Shown in pieces: positions 18,283-27,192 of a stretch of 37,492 nt of DNA. Within the stretch, counting starts at the first letter, position 1. Each line of letters starts with the position of its first letter. The DNA is from Candidatus Gastranaerophilales bacterium (GTDB taxonomy: Bacteria > Cyanobacteriota > Vampirovibrionia > Gastranaerophilales > Gastranaerophilaceae). The translations under genes and the position numbers were made by a program. The notes beneath the pieces were generated by a model. It searched no databases. It worked only from the letters and a program-made list of their open reading frames with translations, and was not told the origin of the DNA. The stretch covers positions 1 to 37,492 of the forward strand of contig CAJOOM010000115.1 of assembly GCA_905236775.1 (NCBI GenBank). Direction: 5' to 3'.

Positions 18283-20853
18283 ATGAGTAAACCAGAGATT
18301 AATATGATTAATACTGCGGATATATCACCTGATGATTTAACTCCGGCAATGCAAAAATATTGGGAGATAAAAAGGGAAAATTCGGATTGCTTACTTTTAT
18401 ATAGAATGGGCGATTTTTATGAAACATTCTTTGAAGATGCTTCTGTGATGTCGCGTGAACTTGAAATTACTTTAACCGGACGTGATTGCGGTAAACTTGG
18501 CAGAATTCCTCTTGCCGGAATTCCTATGAAAGCTCTTGATGGATATTTAGAAAAACTGGTAAATAAAGGAATTAAAGTTGCAATTTGTGAACAGCTTGAA
18601 GACCCTAAAAATGTCAAAGGTATAGTTCCCAGAGGCGTTGTGAGAATTATCACTCCCGGTACTCTATACGAAAGCAACTTACTAAATCAAAATCGTAACA
18701 ATTATATGTGTGCAATATTTCAAGAAAAAGGAAAATGGGGTTTTGCATATACAGATACTTCAACAGGAGAATTTAAAGCCACACAATTGGATTATGAAAC
18801 TCTTTTGACAGAACTTGCCAGAATTCAGCCTTCTGAAGTAATCGGAAAGTCAAAAAAATTGGATTTACAACCTTTTCAAATTGTTAGAGAAGAAGCTGTG
18901 GATTTGCCGGATGAAATATTAAACAATTATAATTGTTCAAAAGTTCCAGAAAAAGTTTTTGAAGAAGATTGGGCAAAAAACAATTTAAAGCAGGTATATA
19001 ATATATCATCTCTGGATTCTATAGGATATAGCAGTTGTCCGCTCGGATTTAGAACTGCTGCAGGACTTCTTGCATATATTTGGGAAAATATGAAAGAAGG
19101 TTTCCCCAAATTTGAGAAAATAGAAATTTATGAGTTGTCTGATTATATTACATTAGATGGAAGTACAAGAAGAAATCTGGAACTTACTGAAACATTAAGA
19201 GAAAAAAATAATTACGGTTCTCTTTTGTGGGCAATAAACAGAACTGTGACAAATATGGGAGCAAGACTTTTAAGAAGTTGGATATGTCAGCCTTTAAAAA
19301 ATGCAGATAAGATTATTAAGCGACAAGGAATTGTAAAAAAAATTGCAGATGATACAGAGCAAAAATTAAAATTGCAGTCTTTAATGCGCAATATATATGA
19401 CATACAAAGAGTTTCTACCAAATTAAGTAATACAACTGCTACACCAAGAGACTTTTTGAGTTTAAAAATATCATTACAGTTTTTGCCTGAGCTTATAGAA
19501 ACTGCAAAGAGTATGGATTTAGACGTATTTTCTCCAATTGAACAACATTTGCAAGAATTAAATAATTATACGGAAATAATTTCTCAAACGATAAAAGACG
19601 ATGCTCCAATTTTTATTAAAGAGGGCGGTATTATAAAAGATGGGGTTAATCATGAATTAGATTACCTCCGAGATTTAATGTGCAATGGAAAAGATTGGCT
19701 TGAAAAATTTGAAAAAGAAGAAAAAGAACGTACCGGCATAAATATATTAAAAGTAAGTTACAATAAAGTATTTGGATATTATATAGAAGTTACCAATTCC
19801 AATCTTGATAAAGTTCCGGCAGATTATATTAGGAAACAAACTATCTCAAATGGTGAAAGATTTATAACAGAAAAATTAAAAAAACATGAAGATGAAGTTA
19901 TAACTGCCCAAGTTAAAGCATATGAACTTGAGTACAAGTTATTTTCCGATTTTAGAAATTATTCAAAAGAATTTGTTTCAATAATTCGTGACACAGCAGA
20001 ATGCATAGCAAAGCTTGATGTACTTACTTCCTTTGCAGTATTGGCAGTAGAACAAGGTTATTCTTGTCCAATTATAAATGAAAGTGGAAATTTTATTATA
20101 AAAAATGGACGTCATCCTGTTCTTGAACAAATTCTGCCGCTCGGAACATATGTTTCTAATGATATAGAACTGTCATCAAGTAATACATCTAAAACTCAAT
20201 TTATGATTTTAACAGGTCCAAATATGGCCGGTAAATCGACTTATATGCGTCAAAATGCATTAATTGCAATATTGGCACAAATTGGCTCCTTTGTACCTGC
20301 TGATTATGCAGAAATTGGGATTATAGATAAAATATTTACAAGAGTAGGAGCAAGCGATGATTTAACACTCGGGAAATCTACTTTTATGGTAGAAATGTCA
20401 GAAACAGCTTGTATATTGAATAATGCTACAGAAAAAAGTCTTATTCTTATTGATGAAATTGGTCGTGGAACAAGTACGTATGATGGAGTTGCAATAGCTT
20501 GGGCAGTTGCTGAATACATAGCAAACAAATTAAAAGCGAGATGTATTTTTGCAACTCATTATCACGAACTTAATGTAATGACAAAAACTTATCCTCAAAT
20601 TAAGAACTACAGAATTACCGTTAGTGAAGAAAATGGTGAAATAGAATTTTTACGAAAAATTGTTCCCGGAGGAGCAAGCAAAAGTTATGGTGTTCAAGTA
20701 GCAAAGATGGCAGGTCTTCCCAAAGAGGTTATTTCACGTTCTGAAGAATTGATGATAAAAATGCAAAAGGATTTATCCAAAAATCTTGCCGGAAGAAAGA
20801 AAGAATCCGAAATAGATGTTGAGAATTTAGCACCTCAGCTTAATTTGTTTTAA
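18283..20853 (+). CDS. mutS: DNA mismatch repair protein MutS
   Basis: MutS recognises mismatches and recruits MutL. The 856 residues match the MutS1 family. Domain I near the N-terminus has the mismatch-binding Phe-X-Glu in RMGDFYETFFEDA. The middle holds the connector, lever and clamp domains. The C-terminal ATPase has the Walker A TGPNMAGKSTYMRQ, ILIDEIGRGTSTYDG (Walker B and D loop) and FATHYHELN. The GDFYE motif separates it from the recombination-type MutS2. It is first in an operon with rnpA and the gene at 21223. MutL is not in the window. Confidence 0.96.
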   Translation: MSKPEINMINTADISPDDLTPAMQKYWEIKRENSDCLLLYRMGDFYETFFEDASVMSRELEITLTGRDCGKLGRIPLAGIPMKALDGYLEKLVNKGIKVAICEQLEDPKNVKGIVPRGVVRIITPGTLYESNLLNQNRNNYMCAIFQEKGKWGFAYTDTSTGEFKATQLDYETLLTELARIQPSEVIGKSKKLDLQPFQIVREEAVDLPDEILNNYNCSKVPEKVFEEDWAKNNLKQVYNISSLDSIGYSSCPLGFRTAAGLLAYIWENMKEGFPKFEKIEIYELSDYITLDGSTRRNLELTETLREKNNYGSLLWAINRTVTNMGARLLRSWICQPLKNADKIIKRQGIVKKIADDTEQKLKLQSLMRNIYDIQRVSTKLSNTTATPRDFLSLKISLQFLPELIETAKSMDLDVFSPIEQHLQELNNYTEIISQTIKDDAPIFIKEGGIIKDGVNHELDYLRDLMCNGKDWLEKFEKEEKERTGINILKVSYNKVFGYYIEVTNSNLDKVPADYIRKQTISNGERFITEKLKKHEDEVITAQVKAYELEYKLFSDFRNYSKEFVSIIRDTAECIAKLDVLTSFAVLAVEQGYSCPIINESGNFIIKNGRHPVLEQILPLGTYVSNDIELSSSNTSKTQFMILTGPNMAGKSTYMRQNALIAILAQIGSFVPADYAEIGIIDKIFTRVGASDDLTLGKSTFMVEMSETACILNNATEKSLILIDEIGRGTSTYDGVAIAWAVAEYIANKLKARCIFATHYHELNVMTKTYPQIKNYRITVSEENGEIEFLRKIVPGGASKSYGVQVAKMAGLPKEVISRSEELMIKMQKDLSKNLAGRKKESEIDVENLAPQLNLF

Positions 20854-20881
20854 TTCTATAAATAATGGAGTGTTATAAAAT

Positions 20882-21226
20882 ATGCTTCCTAAGGAATATC
20901 GATTAAAAAAACGTTCAGCATTTAATGCAACCTATAAGACAGGAAAAACTTTGCATAAAGATGGTATAACATTATTTATCGGAAAAGAAAAAAATAATGA
21001 TTATCCGACAAGAGTTGGATTTGTTGTTAGTAAAAAAATACATAAAAGAGCTGTAAAAAGAAACCGTATAAAAAGATTAATGCGAGAAAGTTATAGACTT
21101 TTAATAAAAGATGGGGCAGTTTCTGATAAGTATATATCTATTATTTTTGTCGCATCTTCAAAGCTTTTAGGTAAAAGTTTTAAAGAAGTAGATGACGCAA
21201 TGAGAAAGCTTGTGTATAAATTATGA
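20882..21226 (+). CDS. rnpA: Ribonuclease P protein component
   Basis: This is the small basic protein that assists RNase P RNA in cutting tRNA 5' leaders. The 114 residues begin MLPKEYRLKKRSAFN, typical of the family, and include RVGFVVSKK and the signature KRNRIKRLMRE. It follows mutS by 28 bases and ends in an ATGA overlap with the next gene. The usual upstream partner rpmH (ribosomal protein L34) is not here, and neither is yidC. The ribosome site (GGAG about 11 bases from the ATG) is weak. Confidence 0.93.
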   Translation: MLPKEYRLKKRSAFNATYKTGKTLHKDGITLFIGKEKNNDYPTRVGFVVSKKIHKRAVKRNRIKRLMRESYRLLIKDGAVSDKYISIIFVASSKLLGKSFKEVDDAMRKLVYKL

Positions 21227-21768
21227 TAGACGGAATTGCACCTACCCTAAGAGATATTGATTATTTGGCTCCGACAGCGCCTTATCCTGCCATTCCATCA
21301 GGACTAACCGTACATCAAGATTCTATATACAGATATTCCATACCAACCGATGAACAGCCTGTTTTGCTCATAGAAGATTATATTTCTGACCATAACGGCA
21401 ATTACATAAATCCGGGATATTATCAACTTGCACTTTCTGATGATAGAGAATTTTTATATTTAATTGAATCTAAAAATCTAATTGCTATAATACCTGTTTT
21501 TAAAATTGCTGAAAATAAAACTGAATTAAATAAACTCTATAAATCAAATAAAGAACCTACAAGGAAAGAAAAAAAGCAGTTAAAAAAAGAAAAAAAACAA
21601 GCAAAAATACAAGAGATTATAAATAGAAAATATGCACAAACTGGTGCAACTCTTCCTCAAAAATACATACATATGGAAGCAACAATTGAGTACATACAAG
21701 AGGGAGGATACTATTTAATTATGTATGAAAAAGGTTATATCCGTGCTTGGGGTGCGATAAAAAGATGA
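21223..21768 (+). CDS. Hypothetical protein coupled to rnpA
   Basis: This is a 181-residue protein whose ATG overlaps the rnpA stop (ATGA), so it is translationally coupled. Residues 1-30 are Pro-rich (LAPTAPYPAIPSG), about 30-95 look beta-rich, and about 105-130 form a strongly basic helix (KEKKQLKKEKKQAKIQEI) that could bind nucleic acid. The C-terminus is beta-like with aromatic residues. In many bacteria the gene after rnpA is yidD, but this protein does not look like YidD. No family is recognised. Confidence 0.55.
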   Translation: MIDGIAPTLRDIDYLAPTAPYPAIPSGLTVHQDSIYRYSIPTDEQPVLLIEDYISDHNGNYINPGYYQLALSDDREFLYLIESKNLIAIIPVFKIAENKTELNKLYKSNKEPTRKEKKQLKKEKKQAKIQEIINRKYAQTGATLPQKYIHMEATIEYIQEGGYYLIMYEKGYIRAWGAIKR

Positions 21769-21872
21769 ATTAAAATATTAATAAATCGTTCACAAGTCAA
21801 CTCTCTTCTACTTCTATTAAAATATCATGAATTTTACAACCAAAAATGAAATATTTAACAATCTATTAGCTT

Positions 21873-21918
21873 GCGGAAAAGCCTCTAAAATTTGCCAATT
21901 TTAGGTTTTTCAGCATCC
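21873..21918 (+). repeat. Structured intergenic repeat, short copy; likely terminator
   Basis: A hairpin pairs 21876-21892 with 21897-21911 around TGCC and is followed by CAGCATCC. The shape, the T-rich right arm, the four-base loop and the CATCC end match the last hairpin of the long copies at 10103 and 37354. The first two hairpins are absent. It lies between the convergent ends of the mutS operon and the pyrH-rnc operon, where a terminator is expected. Confidence 0.7.
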
Positions 21919-21994
21919 TCCTATAGTGATTTTAAAAGGTTATCGGTTTTTCAAAATATAGTAAACCATAGCAGAATCAAATAAACAGAGTACA

Positions 21995-22666
21995 CTAAAT
22001 AATCTTTAAAAATTTACAAGCTTCAAATGCTGCAAATTGTTCAGCTTCTTTTTTTGACTTTCCGCTTGCTCTTCCGATAACTTTATTTTCCCAGGTAACT
22101 TCTACATTAAACAAAGGTTTATGCGCCGGACCTGTTACCGACACAACATTATAATCCGGTCTTGTTTTATTATATCCTTGTGTGTACTGCTGTAAAATGT
22201 CCTTTGCGTTATATTTTTCAAAATGCTTATCTACATCTTCAGCATATTTTATTATGTATTCTTTTATAAAATTCTCAATCTCATCTCTTTTTCCGCTTAA
22301 ATAATATGCTCCTAGAATTGCTTCCAATGAACAAGCAATATTAGATTCGCGTTTTCTTCCGCCTTGTTTTTCTTCTGAAGCCCCCAAAATTATTTGTTTA
22401 TCTAATCCAATTTGTACGGCAACTTGCGCCAAAATAGCATCTGAAACAAGAATTGAACGTATTTTTGATAATTCACCTTCTGCTGATGTAGGATACAATT
22501 CATACAACAATTTTGATGTGAAAAGCTTTAAAACAGAATCTCCAAAAAATTCCAGTCTTTCATAATTTTCTAAATCGGAAAAATTATTTTCTTTTGTATA
22601 AGAAGGGTGAGTAAGTGCTATTTTTATAAGTTTTTCATCACCTTCACCAAAAATATCTTTTATCAT
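21995..22666 (-). CDS. rnc: Ribonuclease III
   Basis: This is a double-strand-specific endoribonuclease that processes rRNA precursors and structured mRNAs. The 223 residues contain the catalytic signature ERLEFFGDSVLKL, the second acidic site in ACSLEAILGAYYLSG, and a C-terminal dsRNA-binding domain (from about residue 155, with GRASGKSKKEAEQFAAFEA). Its ATG shares one base with the cdsA stop (TAATG). It is last in pyrH-frr-cdsA-rnc. Confidence 0.95.
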   Translation of the reverse strand: MIKDIFGEGDEKLIKIALTHPSYTKENNFSDLENYERLEFFGDSVLKLFTSKLLYELYPTSAEGELSKIRSILVSDAILAQVAVQIGLDKQIILGASEEKQGGRKRESNIACSLEAILGAYYLSGKRDEIENFIKEYIIKYAEDVDKHFEKYNAKDILQQYTQGYNKTRPDYNVVSVTGPAHKPLFNVEVTWENKVIGRASGKSKKEAEQFAAFEACKFLKII

Positions 22667-23547
22667 TAGAAAAGTCCTTTTAATAAATCAAGAAAATTAT
22701 TTTCCACAAAAAATTCTAAATAATAATAAACTACTGGTATTGTAAAAATATAACTGTCAGTCCTATCTAAAAATCCTCCGTGTCCGGGGATAATGTCACT
22801 TGAATCTTTTACGCCTGCATCACGTTTAATCATACTCTCGCATAAATCACCAATCTGTGCAAAACCTGCGATTAATAATCCCATTATAAGTGAGTGATAC
22901 CAAGCAAGATCAAATATCAATATTCCGAAAATCAGACAAAACAAAACACACGCAAGTGTTCCGCCAATAGCACCCTCTATTGTTTTATTCGGACTAATTA
23001 CTTCTGCAAGTTTGTGCTTACCAAATTGCATGCCGGCATAATAACAACAAGAATCTGTTAAAATGACACTGAATAGCAGTAAAAGAGCATATGCGGCTCC
23101 CTCGAATGAAGGATTTGTCTTTATCCATCCGTGAAAAATCGGGTCACAACAACCTATATCCCTTAACAATAATAAATGCAACGGAAACCATCCGCAATAA
23201 ACAAAACCTAATATTGTAGTTGCTACATTTGCTATATACGGCTGTTTTCCTCTGAATAAGACCCACATAAATGCCATAAACGTAGAAACCGTGAAAGTTA
23301 ACGGTAATAAATCAAGTCTGTTAAAATAGGCAATAAGTGCAAATATTAAACTTGATATAATTATTATTTTGTAACTTGGTGTAAATCCTTTATTTTCAAG
23401 AATTTTTGTATATTCTTTCGAACCTAGAAAAACAATAACAAGACATAGTATTGTAAGCGGCAAACCACCCATCAATATTGCAAAAAAGGCGGTAAAACCT
23501 ATTCCTAATCCCATTACTAATCTTGTTAAACTTTTAGATAAAGCCAT
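22666..23547 (-). CDS. cdsA: Phosphatidate cytidylyltransferase
   Basis: This integral membrane enzyme makes CDP-diacylglycerol from phosphatidate and CTP. The 293 residues form about seven to eight membrane helices. The family signature near the C-terminus is visible as SMIKRDAGVKDSSDIIPGHG followed by GFLDRTDS, and SPNKTIEGAIGG marks the conserved loop. It overlaps both frr and rnc by one base (TAATG at each end), so the three are translationally coupled. UppS, often between frr and cdsA, is missing here. Confidence 0.93.
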   Translation of the reverse strand: MALSKSLTRLVMGLGIGFTAFFAILMGGLPLTILCLVIVFLGSKEYTKILENKGFTPSYKIIIISSLIFALIAYFNRLDLLPLTFTVSTFMAFMWVLFRGKQPYIANVATTILGFVYCGWFPLHLLLLRDIGCCDPIFHGWIKTNPSFEGAAYALLLLFSVILTDSCCYYAGMQFGKHKLAEVISPNKTIEGAIGGTLACVLFCLIFGILIFDLAWYHSLIMGLLIAGFAQIGDLCESMIKRDAGVKDSSDIIPGHGGFLDRTDSYIFTIPVVYYYLEFFVENNFLDLLKGLF

Positions 23548-24113
23548 TATACAGTCATAACCTCTTTTTCTTTTTCACTTACAAGAGAATCTATAATTCC
23601 TACGTATTTATCTGTGATTTTTTGTATTTGATCTTGATTATCTTTTACGGCATCTTCTGGAAGGTTTTCATCTTTTTCAATTTTTTTGAGAGAATCAACC
23701 ATATCACGTCTTACATTTCTTATTGCGACTTTAGTATCTTCACCAAATTTTTTAACATCTTTTGCTGTTTCTCTTCTTCTTTCTTCTGTCAAAGGAGGAA
23801 AGTTAAGACGAATGCAAGTTCCGTCATTATTAGGTGCAACGCCGATTTCAGCTTTTATAACAGCTTTTTCTACTTCTTTTAAAATACTTTTATCAAATGG
23901 TGTTATAACAAGAGTAGTACCCTCTGCAACTTGAACTTGCGCCATTTGTCTGATTGGAGTAGGTGCGCCGTAGTATTCAACAATAACCTTATCCAAAATT
24001 GCAGGATTTGCTCTTCCTGTACGAACAGAGGCAAAATCTTTCTTCAACTGACCTATAGCTTTTTCCATTTTTTCTTCGCCAAATAAAAACATTTCATCAA
24101 GAGCATCTGACAT
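23547..24113 (-). CDS. frr: Ribosome recycling factor
   Basis: RRF splits post-termination ribosomes together with EF-G. The 188 residues match the family, with KDFASVRTGRANPAILDKV, EYYGAPTPIRQMAQVQV, LNFPPLTEERRRE and KKFGEDTKVAIRNVRRD. The three-helix domain starts and ends the protein around the small beta domain. AAGGAG lies shortly before the ATG. It sits between pyrH and cdsA in the classic order and ends in a TAATG overlap with cdsA. Confidence 0.96.
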   Translation of the reverse strand: MSDALDEMFLFGEEKMEKAIGQLKKDFASVRTGRANPAILDKVIVEYYGAPTPIRQMAQVQVAEGTTLVITPFDKSILKEVEKAVIKAEIGVAPNNDGTCIRLNFPPLTEERRRETAKDVKKFGEDTKVAIRNVRRDMVDSLKKIEKDENLPEDAVKDNQDQIQKITDKYVGIIDSLVSEKEKEVMTV

Positions 24114-24142
24114 AATTTTCTCCTTATTATAATAATTTACTT

Positions 24143-24862
24143 CTAACTAATATACGTACCTACCGGTTCTCCGTTCATTATTTTTACTAAACTACCTTGA
24201 GCTTTGAAATCAAAAACAATTATTGGTATTCCGTTTTGCTTACATAAAGCACAAGCAGACGTATCCATAACTTTCAAATCTTGCTGAATAATATCTGCAT
24301 AAGAAATTTTATCTAGTTTTTTAGCATTAGAATTGGTTTTAGGGTCATCTGTATAAACTCCATCCACACCATTTTTTGCCATAAGCATTACGTCTGCGCC
24401 AATCTCTGAAGCTCTTAAAGCTGAAGCTGTATCAGTCGTAAAGAAAGGATTCCCTGTTCCTGCTGCAAATATCACGACTCTTCCTTTTTCTAAGTGACGA
24501 ATAGCTCTATGACGAACGTATGGTTCTGCAATCTGATTCATCGCAATTGCTGTTTGAACTCTGCACTCTACCTCTATCTTTTTTAAAGCACATTGTAAAA
24601 CAACAGCATTCATTACAGTTGCGAGCATTCCGACATAATCACCGGAAGCTTGGTCCATACCAAGTCTTGCGCTATTCTTCATGCCGCGAAAAATATTGCC
24701 GCCACCTACAACAACAGCTATTTCGACTCCTCTTTCATATATAGAACGAATTTCATCAGCAATCATTTCGACAGGTTTAGGGTCTATACCAAATTGTTGT
24801 TCTCCAAGCAAAGCTTCTCCGCTAATTTTTAATAATACACGCTTATATTTATTATCTGCCAT
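24143..24862 (-). CDS. pyrH: UMP kinase
   Basis: This bacterial hexameric UMP kinase makes UDP for pyrimidine nucleotides. The 239 residues show KRVLLKISGEALLG, VVVGGGNIFRG, the NMP-binding segment AAGTGNPFFTTDTAS and LMAKNGVDGVYTDDPK. It is the first gene of the minus-strand operon, and GAGG lies just before the ATG. It diverges from tatD across a 121-base gap. Confidence 0.96.
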   Translation of the reverse strand: MADNKYKRVLLKISGEALLGEQQFGIDPKPVEMIADEIRSIYERGVEIAVVVGGGNIFRGMKNSARLGMDQASGDYVGMLATVMNAVVLQCALKKIEVECRVQTAIAMNQIAEPYVRHRAIRHLEKGRVVIFAAGTGNPFFTTDTASALRASEIGADVMLMAKNGVDGVYTDDPKTNSNAKKLDKISYADIIQQDLKVMDTSACALCKQNGIPIIVFDFKAQGSLVKIMNGEPVGTYIS

Positions 24863-24968
24863 TAGTTACCTCGTATATATAAAAAATAATCCCCTTTTCT
24901 TTATAGTATAAAAAAACGAATTATTTGTAAAGAAAAAGTTTGTAATCAAATAAGTTTATATTTTGACA

Positions 24969-24983
24969 TGATACAATAAAGGA
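24969..24983 (+). promoter_or_regulatory. tatD extended -10, predicted leaderless start
   Basis: TGATACAAT (TACAAT at 24972-24977) ends six bases before the ATG at 24984. AAAGGA fills those six bases, too close to act as a normal ribosome site. No good -35 box is seen at 17 bases. Confidence 0.4.
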
Positions 24984-25760
24984 ATGAAAAATTATTTGAT
25001 TGACACACACGCACATATTGATATGCTCATTGATTCTCAGACCTCTTTAAAAGATGTTTTGGCAGACATGAATTCTTTCGGTGTAAAAAAGGCGATTATT
25101 CCTGCGGTTGAAGTTTGCACTCAAGATAAGGTTGTTGAGCTTTCAAACTCTAATGAAAACATTTATGGTATGGTTGGATTATTCCCATCGGAAGTAAAAA
25201 CATTTACCGAAGAATTTGAAAAAAAAATGGAAACGATTGCAAAAGAGAACAAAAAAATTGTTGCGGTAGGTGAAATCGGTTTAGATTATTATTGGGATAA
25301 ATCATTTGTGGATTTACAGCAAGATATTTTCCGCAAACAAATTCGACTTGCAAATCGTCTAAACTTGCCGATTGTAGTTCACGATAGAGAAGCTCACAAA
25401 GATTGTTTTGATATTATAAAAGAAGAAAAACCACAAAACGGAGTTTTATTTCATTGTTTTTCAGGTAGTGTCGAATTTATGAAAGAGTGCGTGAAAGAGG
25501 GATGGTATATTGCATTAGGCGGAGTTGTAACTTTTAAAAATGCTGTAAAAATGAAAGATGTGGCAAGAGAAGTTCCTTTGGACAAATTAGTTCTCGAGAC
25601 GGATTCCCCCTATTTAACACCTACTCCGTATAGAGGAAAACCAAACAAACCCGCATACGTACACTATGTAGCAGAAGAAATATCAAAAATTCGGGAAATG
25701 TCTTTGGAAGAGCTTACTAATGTAACAACTGAAAACGCAGAAAGGTTTTTTAAAATTTGA
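24984..25760 (+). CDS. tatD: TatD-family metal-dependent DNase
   Basis: This is a TIM-barrel hydrolase of the TatD/YcfH group with 3'-5' exonuclease-type activity in characterised members. The 258 residues carry the metal sites DTHAHIDM, VGEIGLDYYWD (Glu), PIVVHDREAH (His), LFHCFSG (His) and LETDSPYLTP (Asp). It ends in a TTGA overlap with tlyA. Confidence 0.93.
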   Translation: MKNYLIDTHAHIDMLIDSQTSLKDVLADMNSFGVKKAIIPAVEVCTQDKVVELSNSNENIYGMVGLFPSEVKTFTEEFEKKMETIAKENKKIVAVGEIGLDYYWDKSFVDLQQDIFRKQIRLANRLNLPIVVHDREAHKDCFDIIKEEKPQNGVLFHCFSGSVEFMKECVKEGWYIALGGVVTFKNAVKMKDVAREVPLDKLVLETDSPYLTPTPYRGKPNKPAYVHYVAEEISKIREMSLEELTNVTTENAERFFKI

Positions 25761-26572
25761 AAAAAGAACGTTTAGACAAAATTTTGGTTGATTTAGGATA
25801 CTTTGAAACAAAAAGCAAAGCCTCTTCTGCTATTTTAGCAGGTCAAGTTATGATTGGCACAGAAGTTATAACAAAAGCAGGATATCAAATTGACCCTGCT
25901 AAAGACTATGATTTTAAAGTAAAAACAATGCCTTATGTTTCAAGAGGTGGATTTAAGTTAAAAAAAGCCTTGGATGCGTTTGAATTTTCACCTGCTGACA
26001 GAATTTGTCTTGATGCAGGAGCATCAACCGGAGGCTTTACGGATTGTTTGCTTCAAAACGGTGCTAAATTTGTTTACGCAGTTGATGTTGGTTACGGACA
26101 ATTAGACTGGAAAATAAGAAGTTCCAAACAAGTAAAAACAATCGAGAAAACTAATCTTAAAATATGTACTTATGATGATATTTATTCTGAAAACGAAGAA
26201 CCGGCAGATTTACTTGTGTCAGACCTCTCATTTATATCACTGGAAAAAGTTTTGCCAAATTTAAAAACTCTTTTAAAAAAAGACTTTCATGAAATGATTT
26301 GTCTTATAAAACCTCAGTTTGAAGCAGGAAAAGAACTTGTTGAAAAAGGCGGGGTTGTAAAAGATAAGAATACTCATATTATGGTTATTGATAATGTAAT
26401 TAGTTGTGTGAAAAATTTAGATTACGTTGTTAAAGGATTAACATTTTCTTCAATCAAAGGTCCTGCGGGGAATATTGAATATTTAATATGGTTTGGAACA
26501 GACGGCGAGGCTATAAATCCTGATATCACAACAATAGTTGACAATGCGCATAATATGGCACTAAGGCACTAG
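25757..26572 (+). CDS. tlyA: TlyA-family rRNA 2'-O-methyltransferase (hemolysin A-like)
   Basis: The 271 residues comprise an N-terminal S4 RNA-binding domain (about 1-60, KKERLDKILVDLGYFETKSK) and an FtsJ-type SAM methyltransferase domain. The latter shows CLDAGASTGGFTDCLLQNGA (SAM site), VDVGYGQLDWKIR and LVSDLSFISLEKVLP. Characterised TlyA proteins methylate 16S and/or 23S rRNA, and the hemolysin name is historical. It probably starts with TTG at 25757, overlapping the tatD stop (TTGA). Confidence 0.92.
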   Translation: MKKERLDKILVDLGYFETKSKASSAILAGQVMIGTEVITKAGYQIDPAKDYDFKVKTMPYVSRGGFKLKKALDAFEFSPADRICLDAGASTGGFTDCLLQNGAKFVYAVDVGYGQLDWKIRSSKQVKTIEKTNLKICTYDDIYSENEEPADLLVSDLSFISLEKVLPNLKTLLKKDFHEMICLIKPQFEAGKELVEKGGVVKDKNTHIMVIDNVISCVKNLDYVVKGLTFSSIKGPAGNIEYLIWFGTDGEAINPDITTIVDNAHNMALRH

Positions 26573-26629
26573 GGCAATATGTGAATAAGTGTTTTCAATT
26601 GAAAATTGAAAATGGTTTTAGAAGTAAAT

Positions 26630-26673
26630 AAGTGAATAAGAGTTAAGTTGATATGAACTTATTCACTTTTTAA
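26630..26673 (+). terminator. Intrinsic terminator of tatD-tlyA
   Basis: A perfect 11-base stem (26630-26640 with 26658-26668, AAGTGAATAAG with CTTATTCACTT) is followed by a short T tract. The loop is long (17 bases). The right arm includes the stop codon of the convergent gene at 26663. A related GTGAATAAG occurs at 26581-26589 as a direct repeat. Confidence 0.6.
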
Positions 26674-27064
26674 CACCTTTTAAATAACTCTCAAAAGATT
26701 TGTCTTCAACTTTATAACCGCAGCCATCATGCAATTTCCCCGGATAATTGATTTTTTTTGCAGGATAATTTCTGCACATTTTAAGTCTTTTATCGTACAC
26801 AGAACATAAGCCTTCTTTAGTTACATATTTACAAGCAAAAATTAAATTTCCAAATTCATCTTTGCCACGGATATAAAATCTTTTGTACTTTGGAAAAAAG
26901 AATTGCATAATTTTAAAATCAGTTGTTGTATAAGTGTCAAATGCATACATATATCTGCAGCATTTACCGCATTTTAAGCATTTTCCGGTGATTTTATATT
27001 CCATTTTTTCCGGAACAAAATATGATAAAATTTCATTTTTCAAAATTGTCAAAAAACTTAACAT
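26663..27064 (-). CDS. YkgJ-family cysteine-cluster protein
   Basis: This is a 133-residue protein with the zinc/iron-chelating Cys cluster of the YkgJ family. CLKCGKCCRYMY near residues 24-35 is followed by FACKYVTKEGLCSVYDKR and CRNYPAKK, with another Cys in HDGCGYKV. The spacing CxxCxxCC...C...C...C fits the family, which binds a metal through Cys residues; the molecular role is not established. The N-terminus (about residues 1-18) is hydrophobic but short. It diverges from the PBP gene across 128 bases containing an inverted repeat. Confidence 0.8.
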   Translation of the reverse strand: MLSFLTILKNEILSYFVPEKMEYKITGKCLKCGKCCRYMYAFDTYTTTDFKIMQFFFPKYKRFYIRGKDEFGNLIFACKYVTKEGLCSVYDKRLKMCRNYPAKKINYPGKLHDGCGYKVEDKSFESYLKGVKK

Positions 27065-27113
27065 TATATTTAACTTTTTACTACTATTAATATTTATTTG
27101 GTAAAATGTAATT

Positions 27114-27140
27114 AATAATATACTACATATGTGTATTATT
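27114..27140. promoter_or_regulatory. Inverted repeat between divergent genes, candidate operator
   Basis: AATAATATAC (27114-27123) and GTGTATTATT (27131-27140) are inverted copies with one G-T exception, separated by seven bases. The dyad is centred between the YkgJ-like gene and the PBP gene, where a dimeric regulator could control either or both. The AT-rich composition allows a chance origin. Confidence 0.35.
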
Positions 27141-27192
27141 GGTCAATTGCAATTATTAAAATGAGTATATAAATTTTTATTAGGAGCGGAGC

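Noticed and set aside
23622-23934. Plus-strand frames opposite frr
   Set aside because: They are shadows of a complete and well-conserved frr gene on the minus strand.
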